Shown here: one piece after another, positions 1-6,120 of the stretch
How the letters are laid out: each line of letters begins with the position of its first letter
Numbering within the stretch: the stretch's first letter is position 1
Source of the DNA: Candidatus Nanoanaerosalina archaeon
Lineage (GTDB): Archaea; Nanohalarchaeota; Nanosalinia; Nanosalinales; Nanoanaerosalinaceae
Length of the DNA: 6,657 bases
NCBI GenBank assembly: GCA_022729285.1
Contig: JALDAI010000042.1
Span: 1 to 6,657, forward strand
Direction of reading: 5' to 3'
Notes under the pieces: model-generated
Databases searched by the model: none
Told to the model about the DNA's origin: nothing
What the model saw: only the letters and a program-made list of their open reading frames with translations
Translations under genes and position numbers: made by a program

Positions 1-828
1 AAAGTTCTTTTCGCAGACCTCCACACGTATCTTAACAAGAAAGGTGAGCGTGAGTGGATAGACGATATGATAAAGTACTGGGAAGCAACTTTTAGAGCAG
101 TAGGGCTTGAAGCAGATTTTGTTAAAGGAACTTCTTTCCAGAAAAGCGAGGACTACTTCAAAGACTTGTTGGAGCTAAGCATCAACACAACTATAAACAG
201 AGGAACTCGTTCAATGCAGGAAGTAGCACGTGGAGATGTTGAGTCACAGTCCATATCACAGATTATTTATCCTCTGATGCAGGCTCTAGACATCGAGTAC
301 TTGGACTTGGATGTTGCTATAGGAGGTATTGAGCAGAGAAAGATCCATATGTTGGCTCGTGAGCTTTTACCTAAGATCGGTTACAGAAAGCCTTGTTGCC
401 TACACCATCCTTTGGTTGTATCGCTTACAGGAGGTAACAAGATGAGCTCTTCAAAACCAAAAACTATGTTCCCTCTACACGCATCAGAACAAGTTATCAG
501 GGATAGGATTAACGGTGCTTACTGTCCTCAGGACGAAACCGATGACAACCCTGTACTACAGATGGCAGAGTTCCACATATTCGGTGCGGATGACTCGTTA
601 AAGATTACAAGACCTGATAAATACGGGGGAGATGTAACGTTTTCAACATACGAAGAGCTGGAGGAGAGCTTTAGCGAAGGAGAGTTGCATCCTGCAGACC
701 TTAAGCAGGGGATTGCCGAACATGTTGTTGAAAAGCTGGAACCGGTAAGAGAGATGTTTAAAGAAAACCCTGAACTTCTTGATCCGTTGGAAAAAATCGG
801 GCATGAAAAACCTGACTACCTGGATTAA
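1..828 (+). CDS. tyrS: Tyrosyl-tRNA synthetase, archaeal type (5' end missing)
   Basis: This cytoplasmic enzyme charges tRNA-Tyr with tyrosine using ATP. The reading frame is open from base 1, so the gene is cut by the window edge; 275 residues remain. By comparison with Methanocaldococcus jannaschii TyrRS, about 60 N-terminal residues including the HIGH-type motif lie outside. Visible in the retained part are YPLMQ plus a following Asp (Tyr90, Gln94, Asp97 of the partial protein), matching the tyrosine-binding Tyr/Gln/Asp of the M. jannaschii enzyme, then DVAIGGIEQRK, and the class I KMSSS loop at residues 147-151 (bases 439-453). The GELHPADLK segment near the C-terminus is also typical of archaeal TyrRS. 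The tail runs roughly 20-25 residues beyond the M. jannaschii length and is acidic. An internal ATG at base 67 is not the start, because conserved sequence (LFADLHTYLNKKG) continues in frame upstream. The gene is probably co-transcribed with the HD gene 20 nt downstream. Confidence 0.97.
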   Translation, partial: KVLFADLHTYLNKKGEREWIDDMIKYWEATFRAVGLEADFVKGTSFQKSEDYFKDLLELSINTTINRGTRSMQEVARGDVESQSISQIIYPLMQALDIEYLDLDVAIGGIEQRKIHMLARELLPKIGYRKPCCLHHPLVVSLTGGNKMSSSKPKTMFPLHASEQVIRDRINGAYCPQDETDDNPVLQMAEFHIFGADDSLKITRPDKYGGDVTFSTYEELEESFSEGELHPADLKQGIAEHVVEKLEPVREMFKENPELLDPLEKIGHEKPDYLD

Positions 829-834
829 TATTTT

Positions 835-840
835 GGAGAG
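835..840 (+). promoter_or_regulatory. Shine-Dalgarno-like site of the HD gene
   Basis: GGAGAG lies 8 nt before the ATG at 849, in the 20-nt gap after the tyrS stop. No TATA-like box fits here, so translation from a shared tyrS transcript using this site is the simplest reading. It supports the ATG at 849 as the start. Confidence 0.5.
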
Positions 841-848
841 TTGTCTAA

Positions 849-1403
849 ATGGGTAAGAAAGATTTATTGAAGCTGGAACAGATAAACGAGTTGAAAAAAG
901 TAGAGAGATCGAACCCTATCCAAGGTAGGAAAGAATCAGCTGCAGAACATTCATGGAGCTGTTTAGTAACGGCGGACTACTTTTTAGAGAGAACTGAGAA
1001 AGATCTTGACGAATTAGAGGTTTACAGACATCTCATATACCATGACCTACATGAAGTTGAGGCAGGAGACACACCTCTAAAACCAGGGAACGAAGTTTTC
1101 AGGGATAGAGATGAAACTGAGTGCATGGAAAAGTTTGCTGAACAACTTCCTAGACCTATCTCATCAAACCTTAGAAAGTACTTCATAGGGTTTGAAAAAT
1201 TGGAGACCAAGGAAGCAAAGTTTGCAAGAGCAATAGATTCTATAGATCCTGTAATTAACATGTTGTACGACAAAGGGGCTTGGGAAGGATGGTCTGAGGA
1301 GTTCTTAAGAAAGCATAAAACAGATCATTTCAAAGGTTTTCCTGTAATAATGGAAGCTTTTGAACATTTAGTGGATATCTTAAAAGAAAACGGCTGCCTA
1401 TAA
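849..1403 (+). CDS. HD-domain phosphohydrolase, YfbR/HDDC2-like (putative 5'-deoxynucleotidase)
   Basis: This is a 184-residue protein of the HD superfamily. Members of the YfbR/HDDC2 branch remove phosphate from deoxynucleoside 5'-monophosphates in the cytoplasm. The metal-binding set is visible: His34 in ESAAEHSW, His65-Asp66 in YHDLHE, and Asp130 in RAIDSID. Glu69 and Asp74 (HDLHEVEAGD) sit where E. coli YfbR has catalytic Glu72 and Asp77. The length is close to that family (about 200 residues). One oddity is that YfbR has an Arg-Trp pair near residues 18-19 that contacts the nucleotide; here Arg20 is present but is followed by Ser-Asn-Pro, so the Trp is missing and the substrate may differ. 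The gene follows tyrS by 20 nt with a GGAGAG site and no promoter of its own. The HD-fold call is firm; the exact substrate is inference. Confidence 0.9.
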   Translation: MGKKDLLKLEQINELKKVERSNPIQGRKESAAEHSWSCLVTADYFLERTEKDLDELEVYRHLIYHDLHEVEAGDTPLKPGNEVFRDRDETECMEKFAEQLPRPISSNLRKYFIGFEKLETKEAKFARAIDSIDPVINMLYDKGAWEGWSEEFLRKHKTDHFKGFPVIMEAFEHLVDILKENGCL

Positions 1404-1417
1404 AAATTTCAAAAGTA

Positions 1418-1425
1418 TTTATAAT
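1418..1425 (+). promoter_or_regulatory. Archaeal TATA-like box for the 56-residue membrane protein gene
   Basis: TTTATAAT is centred about 27 nt upstream of the ATG at 1448. Archaeal transcription starts about 22-27 nt past the box centre, so the mRNA would begin at or next to the ATG and be leaderless. The site lies in the 44-nt gap after the HD gene. It is read from sequence only. Confidence 0.55.
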
Positions 1426-1447
1426 AACTTATTCATTAATTAGTCTT

Positions 1448-1618
1448 ATGTCTAATGAAAATCCGTACACCGAAATAATGGGTATCGTAGGAGGTATCTC
1501 TATAGCAACTGTAGCAGTTTTATCCATCTTTGCTAAAGAACATTTATGGGTTGCAGCTCCTGTAGTAGGTGCTTTAGCAGTTTTAGGTGTGTTGTTAGGC
1601 TACTTCCAGAAAGAATAA
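1448..1618 (+). CDS. Small two-helix membrane protein, 56 residues, unknown function
   Basis: This is a short open frame (ATG at 1448, TAA at 1616-1618) that gene callers may drop. The protein starts with a polar ten-residue stretch (MSNENPYTEI). It then has two hydrophobic helices, roughly residues 11-29 (Gly/Ala/Ile/Val rich) and 34-52 (Ala/Val/Leu/Gly rich), joined by a short KEHLW turn, and it ends in FQKE. Both ends would lie on the same side of the membrane. Support for it being real comes from a TATA-like box at the leaderless distance, an otherwise unexplained 240-base gap, and a coherent two-helix hairpin. I do not recognise a family. The ADP-ribosyltransferase-like gene follows 27 nt downstream, but nothing shows that the two work together. 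Confidence 0.72.
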   Translation: MSNENPYTEIMGIVGGISIATVAVLSIFAKEHLWVAAPVVGALAVLGVLLGYFQKE

Positions 1619-1622
1619 AATT
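1615..1622 (+). promoter_or_regulatory. TATA-like box for the ADP-ribosyltransferase-like gene
   Basis: ATAAAATT is centred about 27 nt before the ATG at 1646, the same geometry as other first genes in this window. It overlaps the stop codon of the preceding small gene. The T6 run that follows (1621-1626) could also act as a weak U-tract terminator for that gene, so the assignment is tentative. Confidence 0.42.
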
Positions 1623-1645
1623 TTTTACTAAAAACTATTTACTGT

Positions 1646-2446
1646 ATGGAAGATTACCTGGAAGAAAACAATATTACACCTATAAGGAACACAGCTTATA
1701 CATCTAAAGGCCTTAGAAACGCTTATTTCTACTCTAAGAAACGGGATTTAGTCCATAGGATACCGGAGTACAGTAATTCTGACAGAGAGTTCCAAATTTT
1801 TTCTGAAAAGTATGGAGAAAGTATAGCGGAGACTGTCTACAAATTTGTTAAGTCCTGGAAAAACAGCAGTGAAAACAAGGAGACAAATGTTTTGTGGTAC
1901 AAGGCACAACAGGATAAAGAACATTATTTTTATGATTTGGAAGAGCCTGAAGAAAAAGAGTTAGAAGCTGTTGAACTGTTTGAAGAGTTTAACCAGGAAT
2001 TACTGAGAGAAAGGTTTGACGGAGATATCCTCCTTTACAGAGGAGTAAGTTATGAGGAGTTCAAAAGAAGAGCTTATACTAGGAAAAACTTTTTAACAGG
2101 GGAAAAAACTTTTTACCAACATAAACCTGTCGAATCATGGAGCATAGATCCTGAAGTCGCTGTGAAAGGTAATTTCTTAAAAGATACTAGTAGGAAAGTT
2201 TTGAGGAAAAAGTTCCCGATAAAAGACGTTCTTGCTTCACACATAACATTCCCTAAAAACCTTGAGCACACTTATGAAAAAGAGTTCATAGTTAAACAGC
2301 CTGTGGAAAGGGGTTACAGATCTGATCAAGTTATAAGCAGTTTAGACTACGACTTTATCAAAAACTCTGAGTGGGCTTGTAACGAGTTAAGCGGTCTTAA
2401 AAAAATAAAAGAAAAAGTTTGGGAAACGGTCAAGAAATTTACTTGA
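1646..2446 (+). CDS. Putative ADP-ribosyltransferase (R-S-E type), 266 residues
   Basis: The C-terminal half carries the ordered signature of R-S-E clan mono-ADP-ribosyltransferases, which transfer ADP-ribose from NAD+ to a target. An Arg lies in LLYRGV (Arg132). A Ser-x-Ser lies in VESWSIDPEVA (Ser164, Ser166), followed by an aliphatic/Phe pattern. A Glu-x-Glu lies in YEKEFIV (Glu211, Glu213). Spacing of these elements fits the exotoxin/phage ART fold. In that fold an E-x-E loop is usually linked to arginine targets; that is family knowledge, not shown here. Residues 1-125 are charged, probably helical, with no recognised domain. There is no signal peptide or membrane helix, so it is probably cytoplasmic. 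The gene has its own TATA-like box and ends 8 bases inside the convergent YbjQ gene. The target, and whether it is a toxin, defence, phage-derived or regulatory enzyme, cannot be told. An unrelated fold remains possible. Confidence 0.65.
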   Translation: MEDYLEENNITPIRNTAYTSKGLRNAYFYSKKRDLVHRIPEYSNSDREFQIFSEKYGESIAETVYKFVKSWKNSSENKETNVLWYKAQQDKEHYFYDLEEPEEKELEAVELFEEFNQELLRERFDGDILLYRGVSYEEFKRRAYTRKNFLTGEKTFYQHKPVESWSIDPEVAVKGNFLKDTSRKVLRKKFPIKDVLASHITFPKNLEHTYEKEFIVKQPVERGYRSDQVISSLDYDFIKNSEWACNELSGLKKIKEKVWETVKKFT

Positions 2447-2780
2447 CTTTAACCGCGGTACCCACTACTTTAACGTTTTTGATACCTTCTGTTATTGATT
2501 CATCCACAATTGTTAAACCTATTACAGCGTTTGCACCTGCTTTTTTAGCTTCTTCAACAATCTCTCCAACAGCATCTTCCTGAGCCTCTGTCAAAGAGTT
2601 CTCCCAAGACTTGGATCTTCCTCCGAAAGTATCCCTGAGACCTGCTAAGATATCTTTTCCAACATGTCTTCCAAGAGTCACGTTAGCGACCACAAGACCT
2701 TTCTGCTCATTTATTTCGTGTGTTTCAAGGATAGGTGATGTGGATAAAATTATGTCTTCATCAAAGTTCTCGCTTACCAT
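2439..2780 (-). CDS. ybjQ: YbjQ/UPF0145 family protein
   Basis: This 113-residue protein matches the YbjQ/UPF0145 family, annotated as a putative heavy-metal-binding domain, small and ring-forming in solved members. The pattern is clear. Early strands (ILSTSPILETHEI) are followed by GLVVANVTLGRHVGKDILAGLRDTFGG, a helix with the family's AxxxAVGEIVEEAKKAGANAVIGL core, and a final strand VKVVGTAVKVK. The length is normal (about 105-115). The family's biochemical role is not established; the metal link is only a family label. The gene lies downstream of rmuC, separated by 59 nt that hold its own TATA-like box. It converges on the ADP-ribosyltransferase-like gene with an 8-base 3' overlap. The ATG at 2780 fits the TATA spacing. 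Confidence 0.93.
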   Translation of the reverse strand: MVSENFDEDIILSTSPILETHEINEQKGLVVANVTLGRHVGKDILAGLRDTFGGRSKSWENSLTEAQEDAVGEIVEEAKKAGANAVIGLTIVDESITEGIKNVKVVGTAVKVK

Positions 2781-2800
2781 AAAAAATTATTAACCACCTT

Positions 2801-2810
2801 TTTTTATAAA
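2801..2810 (-). promoter_or_regulatory. TATA-like box for ybjQ
   Basis: On the minus strand this reads TTTATAAAAA, centred about 26 nt before the ATG at 2780, again predicting a leaderless transcript. A GGTGG just inside it (about 2796-2800) would then lie upstream of the transcription start and is not taken as a ribosome binding site. Confidence 0.6.
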
Positions 2811-2839
2811 GTAACTACCCTTTTCCGAAAGTACAAAGA

Positions 2840-3715
2840 TTAATCGTTAGATATTTTTTCAAAACTGTTTTTCAGTTTACCGTACTTCTTATCAACATCT
2901 TCAGACTTGGTCTTTGCATTCTTTATATGAGTTAGTAGAGTGCTCCAGTCCTGTTCAAAACTTTCCAAACTTTTGTGTAGCTCTGTGATTTTTTCCTCAA
3001 CCTTCTCTGCTTCCTTCGATAACTTCTCCGATCTTATCCCTGACTTAATCAGCTGAAGTTTGTGTCCAAGCGTTAAAGGGGATACCGTTTGAACACCTTT
3101 AGAAGCAAAGTTTTTCATGAGATCGAACTCTTCGGATACTAGGAAGTAGTATACGCTTTCTGACGGAATAAAAACAAAAGCTGTGTTAAGTCCTCCTTGG
3201 TTAGGTTTCAAATAATCTTTTTCAACCTTTGAAAGATGTTTTTCAACGTCTTTCAAAAACTTTTTTCTAAACTTTTTTTCAACAGCTTCTTCCTCCGCAT
3301 CAACCATTCTTCTATAATTGTCTAGTGGAAACTTTGAGTCGATACATAAGATCCCGGAAGTCGTCTTGATATATGCGTCAGGGACAACTCCGTCTAAAAC
3401 TTTTTTCCTAACCCCAAAAACTTTTTCTGGGAGAATATCTTTTAACATTACTTCTAACTGTTCCTCGCCGAAACTCCCTCTCTCATGAGGATTTCTCAAC
3501 ATCTTCGAGATATCTTGGTGAGACTCTTTAATCTCTCTAGCATGGCTGTTCAGTTTACCAACCTGCTCAAATATACCTGACTCTTTCAACGTTTTCTCAA
3601 ACGTTAAAGATATTTTATCCGTTTCAGGGCGATCTAAACTGTTTTCTTTAAACTGGTAGAGCAGGTAGACAACTACTATAAGTATTGCTAAAAGTAAAAC
3701 TGTTTCAAAAGGCAT
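2840..3715 (-). CDS. rmuC: RmuC family protein, short membrane-anchored form
   Basis: RmuC proteins carry a PD-(D/E)xK nuclease-like fold and were linked in E. coli to limiting recombination between inverted repeats. This copy has 291 residues against about 475 in E. coli; the long N-terminal coiled coil is reduced to about 50 residues. Residues 4-20 form one membrane helix (LLLAILIVVVYLLY). The core follows: ERGSFGEEQLE (79-89, Glu84), VPDAYI (Asp113), and CIDSKFPLDNY (Asp126, Lys128), giving a PD...D-x-K set. Next come AFVFIPSESVYYFL and GVQTVSPLTL, both family hallmarks, and a charged coiled-coil tail from about 220. The catalytic-type residues appear intact. Upstream there is a weak GATAAAAC box about 35 nt from the ATG. 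The gene follows the small membrane pair by 38 nt and may be transcribed with it. A nuclease role is by homology only. Confidence 0.92.
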   Translation of the reverse strand: MPFETVLLLAILIVVVYLLYQFKENSLDRPETDKISLTFEKTLKESGIFEQVGKLNSHAREIKESHQDISKMLRNPHERGSFGEEQLEVMLKDILPEKVFGVRKKVLDGVVPDAYIKTTSGILCIDSKFPLDNYRRMVDAEEEAVEKKFRKKFLKDVEKHLSKVEKDYLKPNQGGLNTAFVFIPSESVYYFLVSEEFDLMKNFASKGVQTVSPLTLGHKLQLIKSGIRSEKLSKEAEKVEEKITELHKSLESFEQDWSTLLTHIKNAKTKSEDVDKKYGKLKNSFEKISND

Positions 3716-3753
3716 AGAGAAGAATTAGGTTAGGTGAGTAAAAAAAGTTTTAT

Positions 3754-4119
3754 CTACAAAGGGTTTTCCTTAAACTCTTTCCCCTCTAGATCGGATATTT
3801 TACAGGTTATTAGGAAAACTTGTCTGTAAAAGTAGACTAGTACAAGCGAGATCATAAAGTTTACAAATACAGTTACATATCCTACTCCGAACACTCCGAA
3901 CAGCGTTCCTATCATATTAAACGTGTAACCTATGCTAAGAATGGATGCGGAAATGCTCAGGATTTTAAACACTGTAGGCGTATTTTCTCTGGTGAAAAAG
4001 TTGGATAAAGCTATTTTTGGGTGTGCTTCAAAGTTTTCAAGGATCCTGATGTTGTAAAAAGTGATTATGAAAAACATTATAACTCCGTATACACCGAAGA
4101 TAAACTTGTCGATCATCAT
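3754..4119 (-). CDS. Small three-helix membrane protein, second of a coupled pair
   Basis: This is a 121-residue hydrophobic protein of unrecognised family. Predicted helices lie at about residues 6-25, 50-71 and 79-98. A charged loop contains NFEAHPK between helices 1 and 2, and a polar tail (CKISDLEGKEFKENPL) follows. An ATG 18 bases further upstream (4137) is also open, but I choose 4119. It overlaps the previous gene's TGA as ATGA and sits 8 nt after a strong GGTGGAGG site. A second ATG follows immediately (4116), so the start may vary by one residue. The protein shares layout with its upstream partner: an MM-D start, helix, HP-containing loop, two helices, then an aromatic/basic segment (YFYRQVF versus FRWWRRF). 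A duplicated pair forming a heteromer is plausible but unproven. Confidence 0.82.
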   Translation of the reverse strand: MMIDKFIFGVYGVIMFFIITFYNIRILENFEAHPKIALSNFFTRENTPTVFKILSISASILSIGYTFNMIGTLFGVFGVGYVTVFVNFMISLVLVYFYRQVFLITCKISDLEGKEFKENPL

Positions 4120-4451
4120 TTGAACCGCCTCCACCATCTAAATAAGATGATACTCATTGTAAACATGTATAAAACCCCTATCGACATCCCTATGTTCCAG
4201 GAAAGAGGGAAAGCTAATACTCCCCATATAGCATAAAAGATAAATCCTATCAACATAACTCCGTTTATGAAAAGTGTTGCTAAAAACTCATAATATATTT
4301 TTTTAGGGTGTAGCTGGAAAGATACTTCTGCTACTTCTGCTCTTTCCTCAAAAATGTTGAATATGGAAAAAGAAAGTATGCTGATAATTATGCCGAATCC
4401 TCCGAAAAAAGTTGCGAAAAGAAAAACCATCTGATCCATCATAAAGCTCAT
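4116..4451 (-). CDS. Small three-helix membrane protein, first of a coupled pair
   Basis: This 111-residue protein is of unknown function. Helices are expected at about residues 8-32, 55-78 and 86-104. The loop between helices 1 and 2 is charged and includes FEERAEVAEV and an HPKK turn. The C-terminus RWWRRFK is basic-aromatic and should sit at the cytoplasmic face. The same codons (Trp-Trp-Arg-Arg) supply the Shine-Dalgarno sequence of the next gene, and the TGA overlaps its ATG, so the two proteins should be made in linked amounts. A TATA-like box 27 nt ahead of the ATG at 4451 gives the pair its own promoter, in the 46-nt gap after the glycosyltransferase. I see no signature that assigns a role. 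Confidence 0.85.
   Translation of the reverse strand: MSFMMDQMVFLFATFFGGFGIIISILSFSIFNIFEERAEVAEVSFQLHPKKIYYEFLATLFINGVMLIGFIFYAIWGVLAFPLSWNIGMSIGVLYMFTMSIILFRWWRRFK
4128..4135 (-). promoter_or_regulatory. Strong Shine-Dalgarno site inside the upstream gene
   Basis: The minus strand reads GGTGGAGG, ending 8 nt before the ATG at 4119. It lies within the last codons of the upstream membrane protein. It decides the start of the downstream gene (4119 rather than 4137) and, with the ATGA overlap, indicates translational coupling. Confidence 0.78.
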
Positions 4452-4473
4452 ACAAGTATATGAACAAGGTTAC

Positions 4474-4483
4474 AATATAAAAA
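4474..4483 (-). promoter_or_regulatory. TATA-like box for the membrane protein pair
   Basis: The minus strand reads TTTTTATATT, centred about 27 nt before the ATG at 4451, so a leaderless mRNA is predicted. It sits just past the stop of the glycosyltransferase gene. Confidence 0.55.
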
Positions 4484-4497
4484 TTCTGATTATTAAA

Positions 4498-6066
4498 TCA
4501 ATCAAGTTCAAATCCGGTTACTTCATATATATTGTATACTAACCCTTCATCAGACTCTTCTCCATTAGGGTTATGCAAGTTTATAGAATCAACCTTTTCC
4601 AATTCAACCTCGCTAGGAATACCGTATGGCTTATCCTCAGTACTATCTACCTTAAAAAATATATCTTCTTCAGATATTTTTTGAGCTAGTAATTCACTTT
4701 GTTGATCAAAAACTGTTTTTGAAACACCTTTAACCCCGTTAGTTACGAAAAGTTCAAATTCCCTAGTAATCATATACTCTCCATCGTATTCCTCCGCTAA
4801 TATGTTTTTACCTTCTCTATAACCCTCTCGGTGATCGAGTGTAGTTGTTTCTAAAATACTTAAACTAATGATAAAAAAGAGCAGTAGACCAACTACCATC
4901 TTCGCTTTCTTATCTCTAAGATCAAAGAATAATTTTACAAAATAAAAAGTGAGTAGGATATAAGGGAGCACTAAATACTGTGAAGTTGTATACGTAAAAA
5001 GTAATGAGAATGTTAGGAATATTACTGCCGTACTAAGTAATAACCAAAAATCCGGTTCAAAGTAGTTTTTGTAACCAATTTTTTTGTCTGAAAAAGCTAG
5101 GAAGACCAGTAACCCTATAAATATGATGTAACGAACATTTCCGGATCCGATAGCGCTAAAAAAGTTGTTTAAACTAAAGTAGTGAAAGTTGTTCGAACCT
5201 CCCGTACCGTAAAAAAAGATTTTATCAAGTAGTTTAAAATAGGCTAGGAAAGCTGATACTAACACAAATATGTAGAAAAATGTTTTTTTGACTTTTCTAG
5301 GTTTGAAAGGGTTAATAATCTGTTTAGAATCCGTGTAAAAAACTAGAACAGTTATAGGTAGGAAAAATAGAAAGAATTCCGGACGGATAAAACCTGCCCA
5401 TAAATAGTTGATAAATGCGAAAAAAGTTAGTTCGCCAGCATCTTTCTTTATCACATAAAAACTACTTAATAGGAATAGAGAAATGAAAAATACCGATGCA
5501 ACCGTTTTTTCACCTATAAAGGAATGTATTAAATGGAAGTGAAGTATAGCGATAATACCTGTAGATATTAGCCCTACCTTTTTACCGAAGAACTTTAAAC
5601 CGAAAATTCCTAAAATTAAAACAGTTAATGATCCTAAAATTATGTTCATTACGATTGGATACATAGAGTTAGATCCGAAAACTTTGAAGAGCATGCCAAC
5701 AATGTAAAAGTATCCCGCTTCAGAGTTGTAACCTTCTTCAGGGTTGTTAGGTAAATAAATCGTCTCATTTAATAACGGCTCATTTCTTATAAGCTGACCC
5801 GTCTCTGCCATATTGTTACCAACATCGACAGCATAATGTTCATCTAAAAAGTAGAAGTTATTAGCAGGAAAAACAAAAGCTCTTAAAACAAACCCTGCAA
5901 GTACAAGAGCTGAAAGAATTATTAAAACTGTTTTATCAGTATCTTTTATGAATTCACTTATTTTATCGATTAGTTTAGGTAGATGTATCAAGAATAGTAG
6001 TCCTAACAGTGTGAAAAAGAATGGGTAAAACACCGGTAATACTGTGTGAATATTTTCTATAACCAT
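4498..6066 (-). CDS. GT-C membrane glycosyltransferase (PMT/ArnT-like, GT39-type)
   Basis: This 522-residue integral membrane protein resembles the PMT/ArnT group, which moves a sugar from a lipid-phosphate carrier to protein or lipid on the outer face of the membrane. The first extracytoplasmic loop carries the acidic motif expected of GT-C enzymes, FLDEHYAVDVGNNMAETG (Asp75-Glu76). GYNSEAGYFYIVGMLFKVFG then matches the family's second loop region, and GFIRPE (about 225-230) is common in this group. There are about 11-13 hydrophobic helices between residues 9 and 405. From about 406 a charged region of roughly 115 residues, probably soluble, ends the protein. The start ATG at 6066 lies near a TATA-like box; a second ATG at 6070 is out of frame. 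Donor and acceptor cannot be read from sequence. A role in surface glycan or N-/O-glycan synthesis is inference. The gene has its own promoter region 54 nt after the regulator gene. Confidence 0.85.
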   Translation of the reverse strand: MVIENIHTVLPVFYPFFFTLLGLLFLIHLPKLIDKISEFIKDTDKTVLIILSALVLAGFVLRAFVFPANNFYFLDEHYAVDVGNNMAETGQLIRNEPLLNETIYLPNNPEEGYNSEAGYFYIVGMLFKVFGSNSMYPIVMNIILGSLTVLILGIFGLKFFGKKVGLISTGIIAILHFHLIHSFIGEKTVASVFFISLFLLSSFYVIKKDAGELTFFAFINYLWAGFIRPEFFLFFLPITVLVFYTDSKQIINPFKPRKVKKTFFYIFVLVSAFLAYFKLLDKIFFYGTGGSNNFHYFSLNNFFSAIGSGNVRYIIFIGLLVFLAFSDKKIGYKNYFEPDFWLLLSTAVIFLTFSLLFTYTTSQYLVLPYILLTFYFVKLFFDLRDKKAKMVVGLLLFFIISLSILETTTLDHREGYREGKNILAEEYDGEYMITREFELFVTNGVKGVSKTVFDQQSELLAQKISEEDIFFKVDSTEDKPYGIPSEVELEKVDSINLHNPNGEESDEGLVYNIYEVTGFELD

Positions 6067-6091
6067 CCATTAAATTATTCTTTAAATGAGG

Positions 6092-6099
6092 TTATAAAA
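6092..6099 (-). promoter_or_regulatory. TATA-like box for the glycosyltransferase gene
   Basis: The minus strand reads TTTTATAA, centred about 29 nt before the ATG at 6066, so the leader would be only a few bases. A short perfect palindrome CTATATAG (6105-6112) lies just upstream. It is too AT-rich and short to call an operator. Confidence 0.52.
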
Positions 6100-6120
6100 T
6101 TTTACTATATAGACAGTATT

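Noticed and set aside
1022..1273. Minus-strand open frame of 83 codons
   Set aside because: It lies wholly inside the HD gene, whose protein has intact catalytic motifs; the antisense product has no recognisable pattern.
2084..2115. Two near-identical AAAAACTTTTTA stretches 19 bases apart
   Set aside because: They encode different residues within the transferase-like protein (around KNFLTGEKTF) and are probably chance in AT-rich coding DNA rather than a functional repeat.
2439..2780. YbjQ as part of the copper system because of its heavy-metal-binding family label
   Set aside because: It is more than 3 kb from the ATPase and regulator with its own promoter, and it shows no cysteine cluster.
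2611..2793. Plus-strand open frame of 60 codons
   Set aside because: It is antisense to ybjQ, which is a clear family match, and it has no promoter of its own.
4120..4137. Longer start (ATG at 4137) for the second small membrane protein
   Set aside because: It would lie inside the Shine-Dalgarno region and the upstream gene; the ATGA-overlapping ATG at 4119 has ideal spacing.
4021..4236. Plus-strand open frame of 71 codons
   Set aside because: It is antisense across the two small membrane protein genes, with no start signal.
6105..6112. CTATATAG palindrome upstream of the glycosyltransferase
   Set aside because: Only 8 bp of AT-rich sequence, expected often by chance, and not repeated at other promoters here.
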